This document shows positions 46,340-61,300 of a DNA stretch of 64,000 bases, piece after piece. Position 1 is the first letter of the stretch. Every line of letters starts with the position of its first letter. The notes under the pieces are model-generated. The model was given only the letters and a program-made list of their open reading frames with translations. It was not told the origin of the DNA and did not search any database. Source of the DNA: Synchiropus splendidus (Eukaryota > Chordata > Actinopteri > Syngnathiformes > Callionymidae); contig NC_071339.1 of assembly GCF_027744825.2 (NCBI RefSeq), positions 24,739,501 to 24,803,500 of the forward strand, written 5' to 3'. Both the position numbers and the translations under genes were made by a program.

Positions 46340-49300
46340 GTGAAAATTTCATGTTCTGAAGCTTTATGCAAAGTTATGGCACAATGCGTAAAACACGTTT
46401 TCAGCCTGAGATAAGGTCGATTCCGGAACGCCAAACATAAAAATGTTGATGACTTCTGAAAAACAATTCAGACCGCTTAGATTTGATGTGCAACTACGAG
46501 AAAGACCCTTTCTGCTATAGAGGAGGTGAACATTTCATGTTCTGAAGCTTCCCAGCAAAGTTATGGCACAATGCAGAAAACGCGTTTTCAGCCTGAGATA
46601 AGGTGGGTTCCAAAACTCCAAACGTAAAAATGTTGATAACTTTCGAAAAACACTTCAGACAGCTTAGATTTGATGTGCAACTACTAGAAAGACCCTTTCT
46701 GCTATAGTGGGAGGTGAAAATTTCATTTTCTGAAGCTTCCCTGCAAAGTTATGGCACAATGCGTAGAACGCGTTTTCAGCCTGAGATAAGGTCGATTCCG
46801 GAACGCCAAACATAAAAATGTTGATAACTTTGGAAAAACACATCAGACAGCTTAGATTTGATGTGCAACTACTAGAAAGACCCTTTCTGCTATAGTGGGA
46901 GGTTAAAATTTCATGTTCTGAAGCTTCCCTGCAAAGTTATGGCACAATGCAGAAAACGCGTTTTCAGCCTGAGATAATGTCGATTCCGGAACGCCAAACA
47001 TAAAAAAGTTGATAACTTTGGAAAAACACTTCAGTACGTTTAGATTTGATGTGCATCGACTAGAAAGACCCTTTCTGCTATAGTGGGTGCTGAAAATTTC
47101 ATGTTCTGAAGCTTTATGCAAAGTCATGGCACAATGCGTAAAACGCGTTTTCAGCCTGAGATAAGGTCGATTCCGGAACGCCAAACATAAAAATGTTGAT
47201 AACTTTGGAAAAACACTTCAGACAGCTTAGATTTGAAGTGCAACTACTAGAAAGACCCTTTCTGCTATAGTGGGATGTGAAAATTTCATGTTCTGAAGCT
47301 TCCCTGCAAAGTTATGGCTCAATGCAGAAAACGCGTTTTCAGCCTGAGATAAGGTGGGTTCCGGAATGCCAAACATAAAAATGTTAATAACTTTGAAAAA
47401 ACACTTCAGACAGCTGAGATTTGATGTGCAACTACTAGAAAGACCCTTTCTGCTATAGCGGGAGGTTAAAATTTCATGTTCTGAATCTTCCCCGCAAAGT
47501 TATGGCAGAATGCAGAAAACACGTTTTCAGCCTGAGATAAGGTGGGTTCCGGAATGCCAAACATAAAAATGTTGATAACTTTGGAAAAACACTTCAGACA
47601 GCTAAGATTTGATGTGAAACTACTAGAAAGACCCTTTCTGCTATAGAGTGAGGTGAAATTTTCATGTTCCAAAGCTTCCCTGCAAAGTTATGGCACAATG
47701 CAGAAAACGCGTTTTCAGCCTGAGATAAGGTCGATTCCGGAAAGCCAAACATAAAAATGTTGATAACTTTGGAAAAACACTTCAGACAGCTTAGATTAGA
47801 TGTGCAACTACTAGAAAGACCTTTTCTGGTATAGAGGTAGGTCAAAATTTCATGTTCTGAAGCTTCCCCGCAAAGTTATGGCAAAATGCGTAAAACGCGT
47901 TTTCAGGCTGAGATAACGTCGATTCCGGAACGCGAAGCAAAAAAATGTTGATAATTTTGGAAAAACACTTCAGACAGCTTAAATGTGATGTGCATCTACT
48001 AGAAAGACCCGTTCTGCTATCGTGGGAGGTGAAAATTTCATGTTCTGAAGCTTCCCTGCAAAGGTATTGCACAACGCAGAAAACCCGATTCCAAACTGAG
48101 ATTAGGTCGATTCCGGAACGCCAAACATAAAAATATTGATAACTTTGGAAAAACACTTCAGGCAGCTTAGATTTGATGTGCAACTACGAGAAAGACCATT
48201 TCTGCTATAGTGGCAGGTGAAAATTTCATGTTCTGAAGCTTCGCTGCAAAGTTGTGGCACAATGCAGAAAACGCATTTTCAGCCTGAGATAAGGTCGATT
48301 CCGGAACAGCAAACATAAAAATGTTGATAACTTTTGAAAAACACTTCAGACAGCTTAGATTTGATGTGCATCGACTAGAAAGACCTTTTCTGCTATAGTG
48401 GGAGGTGAAAATTTCATGTTCTGAAGCTTTCCTGCAAAGTTATTGCACAATGCAGAAAACGCGTTTTCAAACTGAGATAAGGTCGATTCCGGAAGGCCAA
48501 ACATAAAAATGTTGATAACTTTGGAAAAACACTTCAGGCAGCTAAGATTTGAAGTGCAGCTACGAGAAAGACCCTTTCTGATATAGTGGGAGGTGAAAAT
48601 TTCATGTTCTGAAGCTTCCGGGCAAATTTATGGCACAAAGCAGAAAACGCGTTTTCAGCCTGAGATAAGGTGGGTTTCGGAACGGCAAACATAAAAATGT
48701 TGATAACTTTGGAAAAACACTGCAGACAGCTTAGATTTGATGTGCAACTACTAGAAAGACCCTTTCTGCTATAGTGGGAGGTGAAATTTTCATGTTCTGA
48801 AGCTTCCCTGCAAAGTCATGGCAAAATGCGTAAAACGTGTTTTCAGCCTGAGATAAGGTCGATTCCGGAACGCCAAACATAAAAATGTTGATAACTTTTG
48901 AAAAACACTTCAGACAGCTTAGATTTGATGTGCATCGACAAGAAAGACCTTTTCTGCTATAGTGGGAGGTGAAATTTTCATGTTCTGAAGGTTCCCTGCA
49001 AAGTTATGGCACAATGCGTAAAACGCGATTTCAGCCTGAGATAAGGTCGATTCCGGAACGCCAAACATAAAAATTGTGATAACTTTGGTAAAACACTTCA
49101 GATAGCTTAGATTTGAAGTGCAAGTACTAGACAGACCCTTTCTGCTATAGTGGGAGGTGAAAGTTTTATGTTCTGAAGCTTCCCTGCTAAGTTATAGCAC
49201 AATGCAGAAAACGCGTTTTCAGCCTGAGATAAGGTCGATTCCGGAACGCCAAACATAAAAATGGTGATAACTTTGGAAAAACAATTCAGACAGCTTAAAG

Positions 49301-52300
49301 GTGATGTGCATCTACTAGAAAGACCCGTTCTGCTATCGTGGGAGGTGAAAATTTCATGTTCTGAAGCTTCCCTGCAAAGGTATTGCACAACGCAGAAAAC
49401 CCGATTCCAAACTGAGATTAGGTCGATTCCGGAACGCCAAACATAAAAATATTGATAACTTTGGAAAAACACTTCAGGCAGCTTAGATTTGATGTGCAAC
49501 TACGAGAAAGACCATTTCTGCTATAGTGGGAGGTGAAAATTTCATGTTCTGAAGCTTCCCGGCAAAGTTATGGCACAAAGCAGAAAACGCATTTTCAGCC
49601 TGAGATAAGGTGGGTTTCGGAACGGCAAACATAAAAATGTTGATAACTTTGGAAAAACACTGCAGACAGCTTAGATTTGATGTGCATCGACTAGAAAGAC
49701 CTTTTCTGCTATAGTGGGAGGTGAAAATTTCATGTTCTGAAGCTTTATGCAAAGTTATGGCACAATGCGTAAAACACGTTTTCAGCCTGAGATAAGGTCG
49801 ATTCCGGAACGCCAAACATAAAAATGTTGATGACTTCTGAAAAACAATTCAGACCGCTTAGATTTGATGTGCAACTACGAGAAAGACCCTTTCTGCTATA
49901 GAGGAGGTGAACATTTCATGTTCTGAAGCTTCCCAGCAAAGTTATGGCACAATGCAGAAAACGCGTTTTCAGCCTGAGATAATGTCGATTCCGGAACGCC
50001 AAACATAAATAAGTTGATAACTTTGGAAAAACACTTCAGTACGTTTAGATTTGATGTGCATCGACTAGAAAGACCCTTTCTGCTATAGTGGGTGCTGAAA
50101 ATTTCATGTTCTGAAGCTTTATGCAAAGTCATGGCACAATGCGTAAAACGCGTTTTCAGCCTGAGATAAGGTCGATTCCGGAACGCCAAACAAAAAATGT
50201 TGATAACTTTGGAAAAACACTTCAGACAGCTTAGATTTGAAGTGCAACTACTAGAAAGACCCTTTCTGCTATAGTGGGATGTGAAAATTTCATGTTCTGA
50301 AGCTTCCCTGCAAAGTTATGGCTCAATGCAGAAAACGCGTTTTCAGCCTGAGATAAGGTGGGTACCGGAATGCCAAACATAAAAATGCTAATAACTTTGA
50401 AAAAACACTTCAGACAGCTGAGATTTGATGTGCAACTACTAGAAAGACCCTTTCTGCTATAGCGGGAGGTTAAAATTTCATGTTCTGAATCTTCCCCGCA
50501 AAGTTATGGCAGAATGCAGAAAACACGTTTTCAGCCTGAGATAAGGTGGGTTCCGGAATGCCAAACATAAAAATGTTGATAACTTTGGAAAAACACTTCA
50601 GACAGCTAAGATTTGATGTGAAACTACTAGAAAGACCCTTTCTGCTATAGAGTGAGGTGAAATTTTCATGTTCCAAAGCTTCCCTGCAAAGTTATGGCAC
50701 AATGCAGAAAACGCGTTTTCAGCCTGAGATAAGGTCGATTCCGGAAAGCCAAACATAAAAATGTTGATAACTTTGGAAAAACACTTCAGACAGCTTAGAT
50801 TAGATGTGCAACTACTAGAAAGACCTTTTCTGGTATAGTGGTAGGTCAAAATTTCATGTTCTGAAGCTTCCCAGCAAGGCTGAGGCACAATGCAGAAAAC
50901 GCGTTTTCAGCCTGAGATAAGGTCGATTCCGGAACGCCAAACGTAAAAATGTTGACAACTTTGGAAAAGTACTTCAGACAGCTTAGATTTGATGTGCAAC
51001 TACTAGAAAGGCCCTTTCTGCTATAGTGGGAAGTGAAAATTTCATGTTCTGAAGCTTTATGCAAAGTTTTGGAACAATGCGTAAAACGCGTTTTCAGCCT
51101 GAGATAAGGTGGGTTCCGGAACGCCAAATGTAAAAATGTTGATAACTTTGGAAAAACATTTCAGACAGCTTAGATTTGATGTGCAACTACTAGAGAGACC
51201 CTTTCTGCTATAGTGGGAGGTGGAAATTTCATGTTCTGAAGCTTCCCTGCAAAGTTATAGCACAATGCAGAAAACGCGTTTTCAGGCTGAGATAACGTCG
51301 ATTCCGGAACGCGAAACAAAAAAATGTTGATAATTTTGGAAAAACACTTCAGACAGCTTAAATGTGATGTGCATCTACTAGAAAGACCCGTTCTGCTATC
51401 GTGGGAGGTGAAAATTTCATGTTCTGAAGCTTCCCTGCAAAGGTATTGCACAACGCAGAAAACCCGATTCCAAACTGAGATTAGGTCGATTCCGGAACGC
51501 CAAACATAAAAATATTGATAACTTTGGAAAAACACTTCAGGCAGCTTAGATTTGATGTGCAACTACGAGAAAGACCATTTCTGCTATAGTGGGAGGTGAA
51601 AATTTCATGTTCTGAAGCTTCCCGGCAAAGTTATGGCACAAAGCAGAAAACGCATTTTCAGCCTGAGATAAGGTGGGTTTCGGAACGGCAAACATAAAAA
51701 TGTTGATAACTTTGGAAAAACACTGCAGACAGCTCAGATTTGATGTGCATCGACTAGAAAGACCTTTTCTGCTATAGTGGGAGGTGAAAATTTCATGTTC
51801 TGAAGCTTTCCTGCAAAGTTATTGCACAATGCAGAAAACGCGTTTTCAAACTGAGATAAGGTCGATTCCGGAAGGCCAAACATAAAAATGTTGATAACTT
51901 TGGAAAAACACTTCAGGCAGCTTGGATTTGATGTGCAGCTACGAGAAAGACCCTTTCTGATATAGTGGGAGGTGAAAATTTCATGTTCTGAAGCTTCCGG
52001 GCAAATTTATGGCACAAAGCAGAAAACGCGTTTTCAGCCTGAGATAAGGTGGGTTTCGGAACGGCAAACATAAAAATGTTGATAACTTTGGAAAAACACT
52101 GCAGACAGCTTAGATTTGATGTGCAACTACTAGAAAGACCCTTTCTGCTATAGTGGGAGGTGAAATTTTCATGTTCTGAAGCTTCCCTGCAAAGTCATGG
52201 CAAAATGCGTAAAACGCGTTTTCAGCCTGAGATAAGGTCGATTCCGGAACGCCAAACATAAAAATGTTGATAACTTTTGAAAAACACTTCAGACAGCTTA

Positions 52301-52590
52301 GATTTGATGTGCATCGACTAGAAAGACCTTTTCTGCTATAGTGGGAGGTGAAATTTTCATGTTCTGAAGGTTCCCTGCAAAGTTATGGCACAATGCGTAA
52401 AACGCGATTTCAGCCTGAGATAAGGTCGATTCCGGAACGCCAAACATAAAAATTGTGATAACTTTGATAAAACACTTCAGATAGCTTAGATTTGAAGTGC
52501 AAGTACTAGACAGACCCTTTCTGCTATAGTGGGAGGTGAAAGTTTTATGTTCTGAAGCTTCCCTGCTAAGTTATAGCACAATGCAGAAAA
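46340..52590 (+). repeat. Satellite long-range duplications at 3.0-3.4 kb spacing
   Basis: Private variants recur at large offsets: ~3,380 bp (46,361 with 49,742; 47,900 with 51,282; 48,360 with 51,740) and ~3,004 bp (46,977-47,870 with 49,981-50,874). A further copy of one monomer set is 1,316 bp away (47,945 with 49,261). The change of offset within the block means at least two separate exchange events. Copies within each pair are near identical. Confidence 0.8.
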
Positions 52591-54599
52591 TGCGTTTTCA
52601 AACTGAGATTAGGTCGATTCCGGAACGCCAAACATAAAAATGTTGATAACTTTGGAAAAACACTTCAGACAGCTTAGATCTGATGTGCAACTACTAGAAA
52701 GATCCTTTCTGCTATAGTGGGAGGTGAAAATTTCATGTTCTGAAGCTTCCCTGCAAAGTTATGGTAAAATGCGTAAAACGCGATTTCAGCCTGAGATAAG
52801 GTCGATTCCGGAACGCCAAACATAAAAATGTTGATAACTTAGGAAAAACACTTCAGACAGCTTTTATTTGATGTGCAACGACTAGAAAGACCCTTTCTCA
52901 TGATGTGGGAGGTGAAAATTTTATGTTCTGAAGCTTCCCTGCAAAGTTATGGCATAATGCAGAAAATACGTTTTCAGAATGAGATAAGGTGATTTCCGGA
53001 ACGCCAAAAGTAAATATGTTGATAACTTTGGAAAAACAATTCAGACAGCTTAGATTTGATGTGCAACTACTAGAAAGACCCTTTCTGCTTTAGTGGGATG
53101 TGAAAATTTCATGTTCTGAAGCTTTATGCAAAGTTATGGCACAATGTGTAAAACACGTTTTCAGCCTGAGATAAGGTGGGTTCCGGAATGCCAAACATAA
53201 AAATGTTGATAACTTTCGAAAAACACTTCAGACAGCTTAGATTTGATGTGCAACTACTAGAAAGACACTCTCTACTATAGTGGGACGTGAAAATTTCATG
53301 TTCAGAAGCTTCCCTGCAAAGTTATGGCACAATGCCGAAAACGCATTTTCAGCCTGAGATAAGGTGGGTTCCGGAACGGCAAACATAAAAATGTAGTTAA
53401 CTTAGGAAAAACACTTCAGACAGCTGAGATTTGATGTGCAACTACTAGAAAAATCCTTTCTGATATAGTGGGATGTGAAAAGTCAATGTTCTGAAGCTTC
53501 CCTGCAAAGTTATGGCACAATGTAGGAAACGCGTTTTCAGCCTGAGATAAGGTGGATTCCGAAAAGGCAAACATAAAAATGTTGATAACTTTGGAAAAAC
53601 ACTTCAGTCAGCTTAGATTTGATGTGCAACTACTAGAAAGACCATTTCTGCTATAGTGGGAGGTGAAATTTTCATGTTCTGAAGCTTCCCTGCAAGGTTA
53701 TGGCACAATGCGTAAAACGCGTTTTAAGCCTGAGACAAGGTCGATTCCGGAACGCCAAACATGAAAATTTTGATAACTTTGGAAAAACAATTCAGACAGC
53801 TTAAATTTGATGTGCAACTACCAGAAAGACCCTTTCTGATATAGTGGGAGGTGAAAATTCCATGTTCTGAAGCTTCCCTGCAAAGTTATGGCACAATGTA
53901 GGAAACGCGTTTTCAGCCTGAGATAAGGTGGATTCCGAAAAGGCAAACATAAAAATGTTGATAACTTTGGAAAAACACTTCAGACAGCTTAGATTTGATG
54001 TGCAACTACTAGAAAGACCATTTCTGCTTCAGTGGGAGGTGAAATTTTCATGTTCTGAAGCTTCCCTGCAAAGTCATGGCAAAATGCGTAAAACGCGTTT
54101 TCAGCCTGAGATAAGGTCGATTCCGGAACGCCAAACATAAAAATGTTGATAACTTTTGAAAAACACTTCAGACAGCTTAGATTTGATGTGCATCGACTAG
54201 AAAGACCTTTTCTGCTATAGTGGGAGGTGAAATTTTCATGTTCTGAAGGTTCCCTGCAAAGTTATGGCACAATGCGTAAAACGCGATTTCAGCCTGAGAT
54301 AAGTTCGATTCCGGAACGCCAAACATAAAAATTGTGATAACTTTGATAAAACACTTCAGATAGCTTAGATTTGAAGTGCAAGTACTAGACAGACCCTTTC
54401 TGCTATAGTGGGAGGTGAAAGTTTTATGTTCTGAAGCTTCCCTGCTAAGTTATAGCACAATGCAGAAAATGCGTTTTCAAACTGAGATTAGGTCGATTCC
54501 GGAACGCCAAACATAAAAATGTTGATAACTTTGGAAAAACACTTCAGACAGCTTAGATCTGATGTGCAACTACTAGAACGATCCTTTCTGCTATAGTGG

Positions 54600-57500
54600 G
54601 AGGTGAAATTTTCATGTTCTGAAGCTTCCCTGCAAAGTTATGGTAAAATGCGTAAAACGCGATTTCAGCCTGAGATAAGGTCGATTCCGGAACGCCAAAC
54701 ATAAAAATGTTGATAACGTAGGAAAAACACTTCAGACAGCTTTTATTTGATGTGCAACGACTAGAAAGACCCTTTCTCCTGATGTGGTAGGTGAAAATTT
54801 TATGTTCTGAAGCTTCCCTGCAAAGTTATGGCACAATGCAGAAAATACGTTTTCAGAATGAGATAAGGTGATTTCCGGAACGCCAAAAGTAAAAATGTTG
54901 ATAACTATGGAAAAACACTTCAGACAGCTTAGATTTGATGTGCAACTACTAGAAAGACCCTTTCTGCTTTAGTGGGATGTGAAAATTTCATGTTCTGAAG
55001 CTTGATGCAAAGTTATGGCACAATGTGTAAAACACGTTTTCAGCCTGAGATACGGTCGATTCCGGAACGGCAAACATAAAAATGTAGATAACTTAGGAAA
55101 AACACTTCAGACAGCTGAGATTTGATGTGCAACTACTCGAAAAATCCTTTCTGATATAGTGGGAGGTGAAAAGTCAATGTTCTGAAGCTTCCCTGCAAAG
55201 TTATGGCACAATGTAGGAAACGCGTTTTCAGCCTGAGATAAGGTGGATTCCGAAAAGGCAAACATAAAAATGTTGATAACTTTGGAAAAACACTTCAGAC
55301 AGCTTACATTTGATTTGCAACTACTAGAAAGACCATTTCTGCTATAGTGGGAGGTGAAATTTTCATGTTCTGAAGCTTCCCTGCAAGGTTATGGCACAAT
55401 GCGTAAAACGCGTTTTAAGCCTGAGACAAGGTCGATTCCGGAACACCAAACATGAAAATTTTGATAACTTTGGAAAAACAATTCAGACAGCTTAAATTTG
55501 ATGTGCAACTACCAGAAAGACCCTTTCTGATATAGTGGGAGGTGAAAATTCCATGTTCTGAAGCTTCCCTGCAAAGTTATGGCACAATGTAGGAAACGCG
55601 TTTTCAGCCTGTGATAAGGTGGATTCCGAAAAGGCAAACATAAAAATGTTGATAACTTTGGAAAAACACTTCAGACAGCTTAGATTTGATGTGCAACTAC
55701 TAGAAAGACCATTTCTGCTATAGTGGGAGGTGAAATTTTCATGTTCTGAAGCTTCCCTGCAAAGTCATGGCAAAATGCATAAAACGCGTTTTCAGCCTGA
55801 GATAAGGTCGATTCCGGAACGCCAAACATAAAAATGTTGATAACTTTTGAAAAACACTTCAGACAGCTTAGATTTGATGTGCAACTACTAGAAAGACCCT
55901 TTCTGCTATAGTGGGAGGTGAAATTTTCATGTTCTGAAGGTTCCCTGCAAAGTTATGGCACAATGCGAAAAACGCGATTTCAGCCTGAGATAAGGTCAAT
56001 TCCGGAACGCCAAACATAAAAATTGTGATAACTTTGATAAAACACTTCAGATAGCTTAGATTTGAAGTGCAAGTACTAGACAGACCCTTTCTGCTATAGT
56101 GGGAGGTGAAAGTTTTGTGTTCTGAAGCGTCCCTGCAAAGTTATAGCACAATGCAGAAAACGCGTTTTCAAACTGAGATTAGGTCGATTCCGGAACGCCA
56201 AACATAAAAATGTTGATAACTTTGGAAAAACACTTCAGACAGCTTAGATTTGATGTGCAACTACTAGAAAGACCCTTTCTGCTATAGGGTGAGGAGAAAA
56301 TTTCATGTTCTTAAGCTTCCCTGCAAAGTTTTGGCACAATGCAGAAAACGCGTTTTCAGCCTGAGATAAGGTTGGTTCCGGAACGCCAAACATAAAGATG
56401 TTGATAACTTTGAAAAAACACTTCAGACAGGTTGGATTTGTTGTGCAACTACTAGAAAAACCCTTTCTGCTATAGTGGGAGGTGAAATTTTCATGTTCTG
56501 AAGCTTCCCTGCAAAGTTATGGTAAAATGCGTAAAACGCGATTTCAGCCTGAGATAAGGTCGATTCCGGAACGCCAAACATAAAAATGTTGATAACGTAG
56601 GAAAAACACTTCAGACAGCTTTTATTTGATGTGCAACGACTAGAAAGACCCTTTCTCCTGATGTGGTAGGTGAAAATTTTATGTTCTGAAGCTTCCCTGC
56701 AAAGTTATGGCACAATGCAGAAAATACGTTTTCAGAATGAGATAAGGTGATTTCCGGAACGCCAAAAGTAAAAATGTTGATAACTATGGAAAAACACTTC
56801 AGACAGCTTAGATTTGATGTGCAACTACTAGAAAGACCCTTTCTGCTTTAGTGGGATGTGAAAATTTCATGTTCTGAAGCTTGATGCAAAGTTATGGCAC
56901 AATGTGTAAAACACGTTTTCAGCCTGAGATACGGTCGATTCCGGAACGGCAAACATAAAAATGTAGATAACTTAGGAAAAACACTTCAGACAGCTGAGAT
57001 TTGATGTGCAACTACTCGAAAAATCCTTTCTGATATAGTGGGAGGTGAAAAGTCAATGTTCTGAAGCTTCCCTGCAAAGTTATGGCACAATGTAGGAAAC
57101 GCGTTTTCAGCCTGAGATAAGGTGGATTCCGAAAAGGCAAACATAAAAATGTTGATAACTTTGGAAAAACACTTCAGACAGCTTACATTTGATTTGCAAC
57201 TACTAGAAAGACCATTTCTGCTATAGTGGGAGGTGAAATTTTCATGTTCTGAAGCTTCCCTGCAAGGTTATGGCACAATGCGTAAAACGCGTTTTAAGCC
57301 TGAGACAAGGTCGATTCCGGAACGCCAAACATGAAAATTTTGATAACTTTGGAAAAACAATTCAGACAGCTTAAATTTGATGTGCAACTACCAGAAAGAC
57401 CCTTTCTGATATAGTGGGAGGTGAAAATTCCATGTTCTGAAGCTTCCCTGCAAAGTTATGGCACAATGTAGGAAACGCGTTTTCAGCCTGAGATAAGGTG

Positions 57501-58350
57501 GATTCCGAAAAGGCAAACATAAAAATGTTGATAACTTTGGAAAAACACTTCAGACAGCTTAGATTTGATGTGCAACTACTAGAAAGACCATTTCTGCTAT
57601 AGTGGGAGGTGAAATTTTCATGTTCTGAAGCTTCCCTGCAAAGTCATGGCAAAATGCATAAAACGCGTTTTCAGCCTGAGATAAGGTCGATTCCGGAACG
57701 CCAAACATAAAAATGTTGATAACTTTTGAAAAACACTTCAGACAGCTTAGATTTGATGTGCAACTACTAGAAAGACCCTTTCTGCTATAGTGGGAGGTGA
57801 AATTTTCATGTTCTGAAGGTTCCCTGCAAAGTTATGGCACAATGCGAAAAACGCGATTTCAGCCTGAGATAAGGTCAATTCCGGAACGCCAAACATAAAA
57901 ATTGTGATAACTTTGATAAAACACTTCAGATAGCTTAGATTTGAAGTGCAAGTACTAGACAGACCCTTTCTGCTATAGTGGGAGGTGAAAGTTTTGTGTT
58001 CTGAAGCGTCCCTGCAAAGTTATAGCACAATGCAGAAAACGCGTTTTCAAACTGAGATTAGGTCGATTCCGGAACGCCAAACATAAAAATGTTGATAACT
58101 TTGGAAAAACACTTCAGACAGCTTAGATTTGATGTGCAACTACTAGAAAGACCCTTTCTGCTATAGGGTGAGGAGAAAATTTCATGTTCTTAAGCTTCCC
58201 TGCAAAGTTTTGGCACAATGCAGAAAACGCGTTTTCAGCCTGAGATAAGGTTGGTTCCGGAACGCCAAACATAAAGATGTTGATAACTTTGAAAAAACAC
58301 TTCAGACAGGTTGGATTTGTTGTGCAACTACTAGAAAAACCCTTTCTGCT
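54600..58350 (+). repeat. Satellite higher-order repeat, two copies at 1,879-bp spacing (10 monomers)
   Basis: GATAACGTAGG occurs at 54,712 and 56,591, GATGTGGTAGG at 54,781 and 56,660, and TAGGGTGAGGAG at 56,285 and 58,164, all 1,879 bp apart. The copies look almost identical over ten monomers and diverge after about 58,350. This is the longest clean higher-order unit in the window. Confidence 0.85.
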
Positions 58351-61300
58351 ATAGTGGGATCTGAAAAATTCATGTTCTGAAGCTTCCCTGCAAAGTTATT
58401 GCACAATGCAGAAAACTCGTTTTCAGCCTGAGAAACGGTGGGTTCCGGAACGCAAAACAAAAAAATGTTGATAACTTAGGAAAAACAGTTCAGTCAGCTT
58501 AAATTTCATGTGCAACTACTAGAAAGACCCTTTCTGCTATAGTGGGAGGTGAAATTTTCATTTTCTGAAGCTTCTCTGCAAAGTTATGGCACAATGCAGA
58601 AAACGCATTTTCAGCCTGAGATAAGGTGGGTTCCGGAACGCCAAACATAAAAATGTTGATAACTTTGGGAAAACACTTCAAACACCTTAGATTTGATGTG
58701 CAACTACGAGAAAGACCCTTTGTGCTATAGTGGGAGGTTAAAATTTAATGTTAAGAAGCTTCTCTGCGAAGTTATAGCACAATGCAGAAAACACATTTTG
58801 AGCCTGAGATAAGGTCGATTTCGGAACGGTAAACATAAAAGTGTTGATAACTTTGGAAAAACACTTTAGACAGCTTAGATTTAATGTGCAACTACTAGAA
58901 AATCCCTTTCTGCTATAGTGGGAGGTTCAAATTTCATGTTCTGAAGCTTCCCTGCAAAGTTATGGGACAATGCAGAAAACGAGTTTTCAACCTGAGATAA
59001 GGTGGGTTTCGGAACGCCAAACATAAACATGCTGCTAACTTTGAAAAAACGCTTCAGACAGATTATATTTGAAGTGCAACTACTAGAAAAACCCTTTCTC
59101 CGATAGTGGGATCTGAAAAATTCATCTTCTGAAGCTTCTCTGCAAAGTTATTGCACAATGCAGAAAACGCGTTTTCAGCCTGAGATGAGGCGGGCTCCGG
59201 AACGCCAAACATAAAAATGTTGATAACTTTCGAAAAACACTTCAGACAGCTTAGATTTGATGTGCAACTACTAGAAAGACCCTTTCTGCTATAGTGGGAG
59301 GTGAAAATGTCATGTTCTGAAGCTTCCCTGCAAAGTTATCGCACGATGCAGAAAACTCGTTTTCAGCCTGAGACAACGTGGGTTCCGGAACGCCAAACAT
59401 AAAAATGTTGATAACTTTGGAATAAAAACTTTAGACAGCTTAGATTTGATGAGCAACTACTAGTAAGACCCTTTCTGCTATCGTGGGACCTGAAAATTTC
59501 ATGTTCTGAAGCTTCCCTGCAAAGTTATTGCACAATGCAGAAAACGCGATTTCAAACTGAGATTAGGTCGATTCCGGAACGCCAAACATAAAAATGTTGA
59601 TAACTTTGGAAAAAAACTTCAGGCAGCTTAGATTTGATGTGCAACAACGAGAAAGACCCTTTCTGCTATAGTGGGAGGTGAAAATTTCATGTTCTGAAGC
59701 TTCCCTGCAAAGTTATGGCACAATGCAGAAAACGTGTTTTCAGTCTGAGATAAGGTGGGTTTCGGAACGTCAAACATAAAAATGTTGATAACTTTCGAAA
59801 AACACTGCAGACAGCTTAGATTTGATGTGCAACTACTAGAAAGACCCTTTCTGCTATAGTGGGAGGTGAAATTTTCATGTTCTGAAGCTTCCCTGGAAAG
59901 TCATGGCAAAATGCGTAAAACGCGTTTTCAGCCTGAGATATGGTCGATTCCGGAACGCCAAACATAAAAATTGTGATAACTTTGACAAAACACTTCAGAC
60001 AGCTTAGATTTGATGTGCATCTACTAGAAAGACCCTTTCTGCTATAGTGGGAGGTGAAAATTTCATGTTCTGAAGCTTCCCTGCAAAGTTATTGCACAAT
60101 GCAGAAAACGCGATTTCAAACTGAGATTAGGTCGATTCCGGAACGCCAAAAATAAAAATGTTGATAATTTTGGAAAAACACTTCAGGCAGCTTAGATTTG
60201 ATGGGCAACTACCAGAAAGACCCTTTCTGCTATAGTGGGAGGTGAAAATTTCATGTTCTGAAGGTTCCCTGCAAAGTTATGGCACAATGCGTAAAACGCG
60301 ATTTCAGCCTGAGATAAGGTCGATTCCGGAACGCCAAACATAAAAATGTTGATAACTTTGGAAAAACACTTCAGACAGCTTAGATTTGAAGTGCAAGTAC
60401 TAGAAAGACAGTTTCTGCTATAGTGGGAGGTGAAATTTTCATGTTCTGAAGGTTCCCTCCAAAGTTATAGCACAATGCGTAAAACGCGTTTTCAGCCTGA
60501 GATAAGGTCGATTCCGGAACGCCAAACATAAAAATTGTGATAACTTTGACAAAACACTTCAGACAGCTTAGATTTGATGTGCATCTACTAGAAAGACCCT
60601 TTCTTCTATAGTGGGAGGTGAAAATTTCATGTTCTGAAGCTTCCCTGCAAAGTTATTGCACACTGCAGAAAACGCGATTTCAAACTGAGATAAGTTCGAT
60701 TCCGGAACGCCAAACATAAAAATGTTGATAACTTTGGAAAAACACTTCAGACAGCTTAGATTTGATGAGCATCTACGAGAAAGACCCTTTCTGCTATTGT
60801 GGGAGGTGAAAATTTCATGATCTGAAGCTTCCCTGCACAGTTATTGCACAATGCAGAAAACGCGTTTTCAAACTGAGATTAGGTCGATTCCGGAACGCCA
60901 AACATAAAAATGTTGGTAACTTTGGAAAATCACTTCTTTCAGCTTAGATTTAATCTCCAACTACGAGAAAGACCCTTTCTGATATAGTGGGAGGTGAAAA
61001 TGTCATGTTCTGAAGCTTCCCTGCAAAGTTATGGGACAATGCGAAAAATGCGTTTTCAGCCTGAGATAAGGTCGATTCCGGAACGCCAAACATAAAAATG
61101 TTGATAACTTAGCAAAAACACATCAGACAGCATAGATTTGATATGCAACTGCTTGAAAGACCCTTTCTGCTATAGTGGGAGGTGCAATTTTCATGTTCTG
61201 AAGCTTCCCTGCGAAGTTATTGCTCAATGCAGAAAACGCATTTTCAAACTGAGATAAGGTCGATTCCAGAACGCCAAACATAAAAATGTTGATAACTTTG

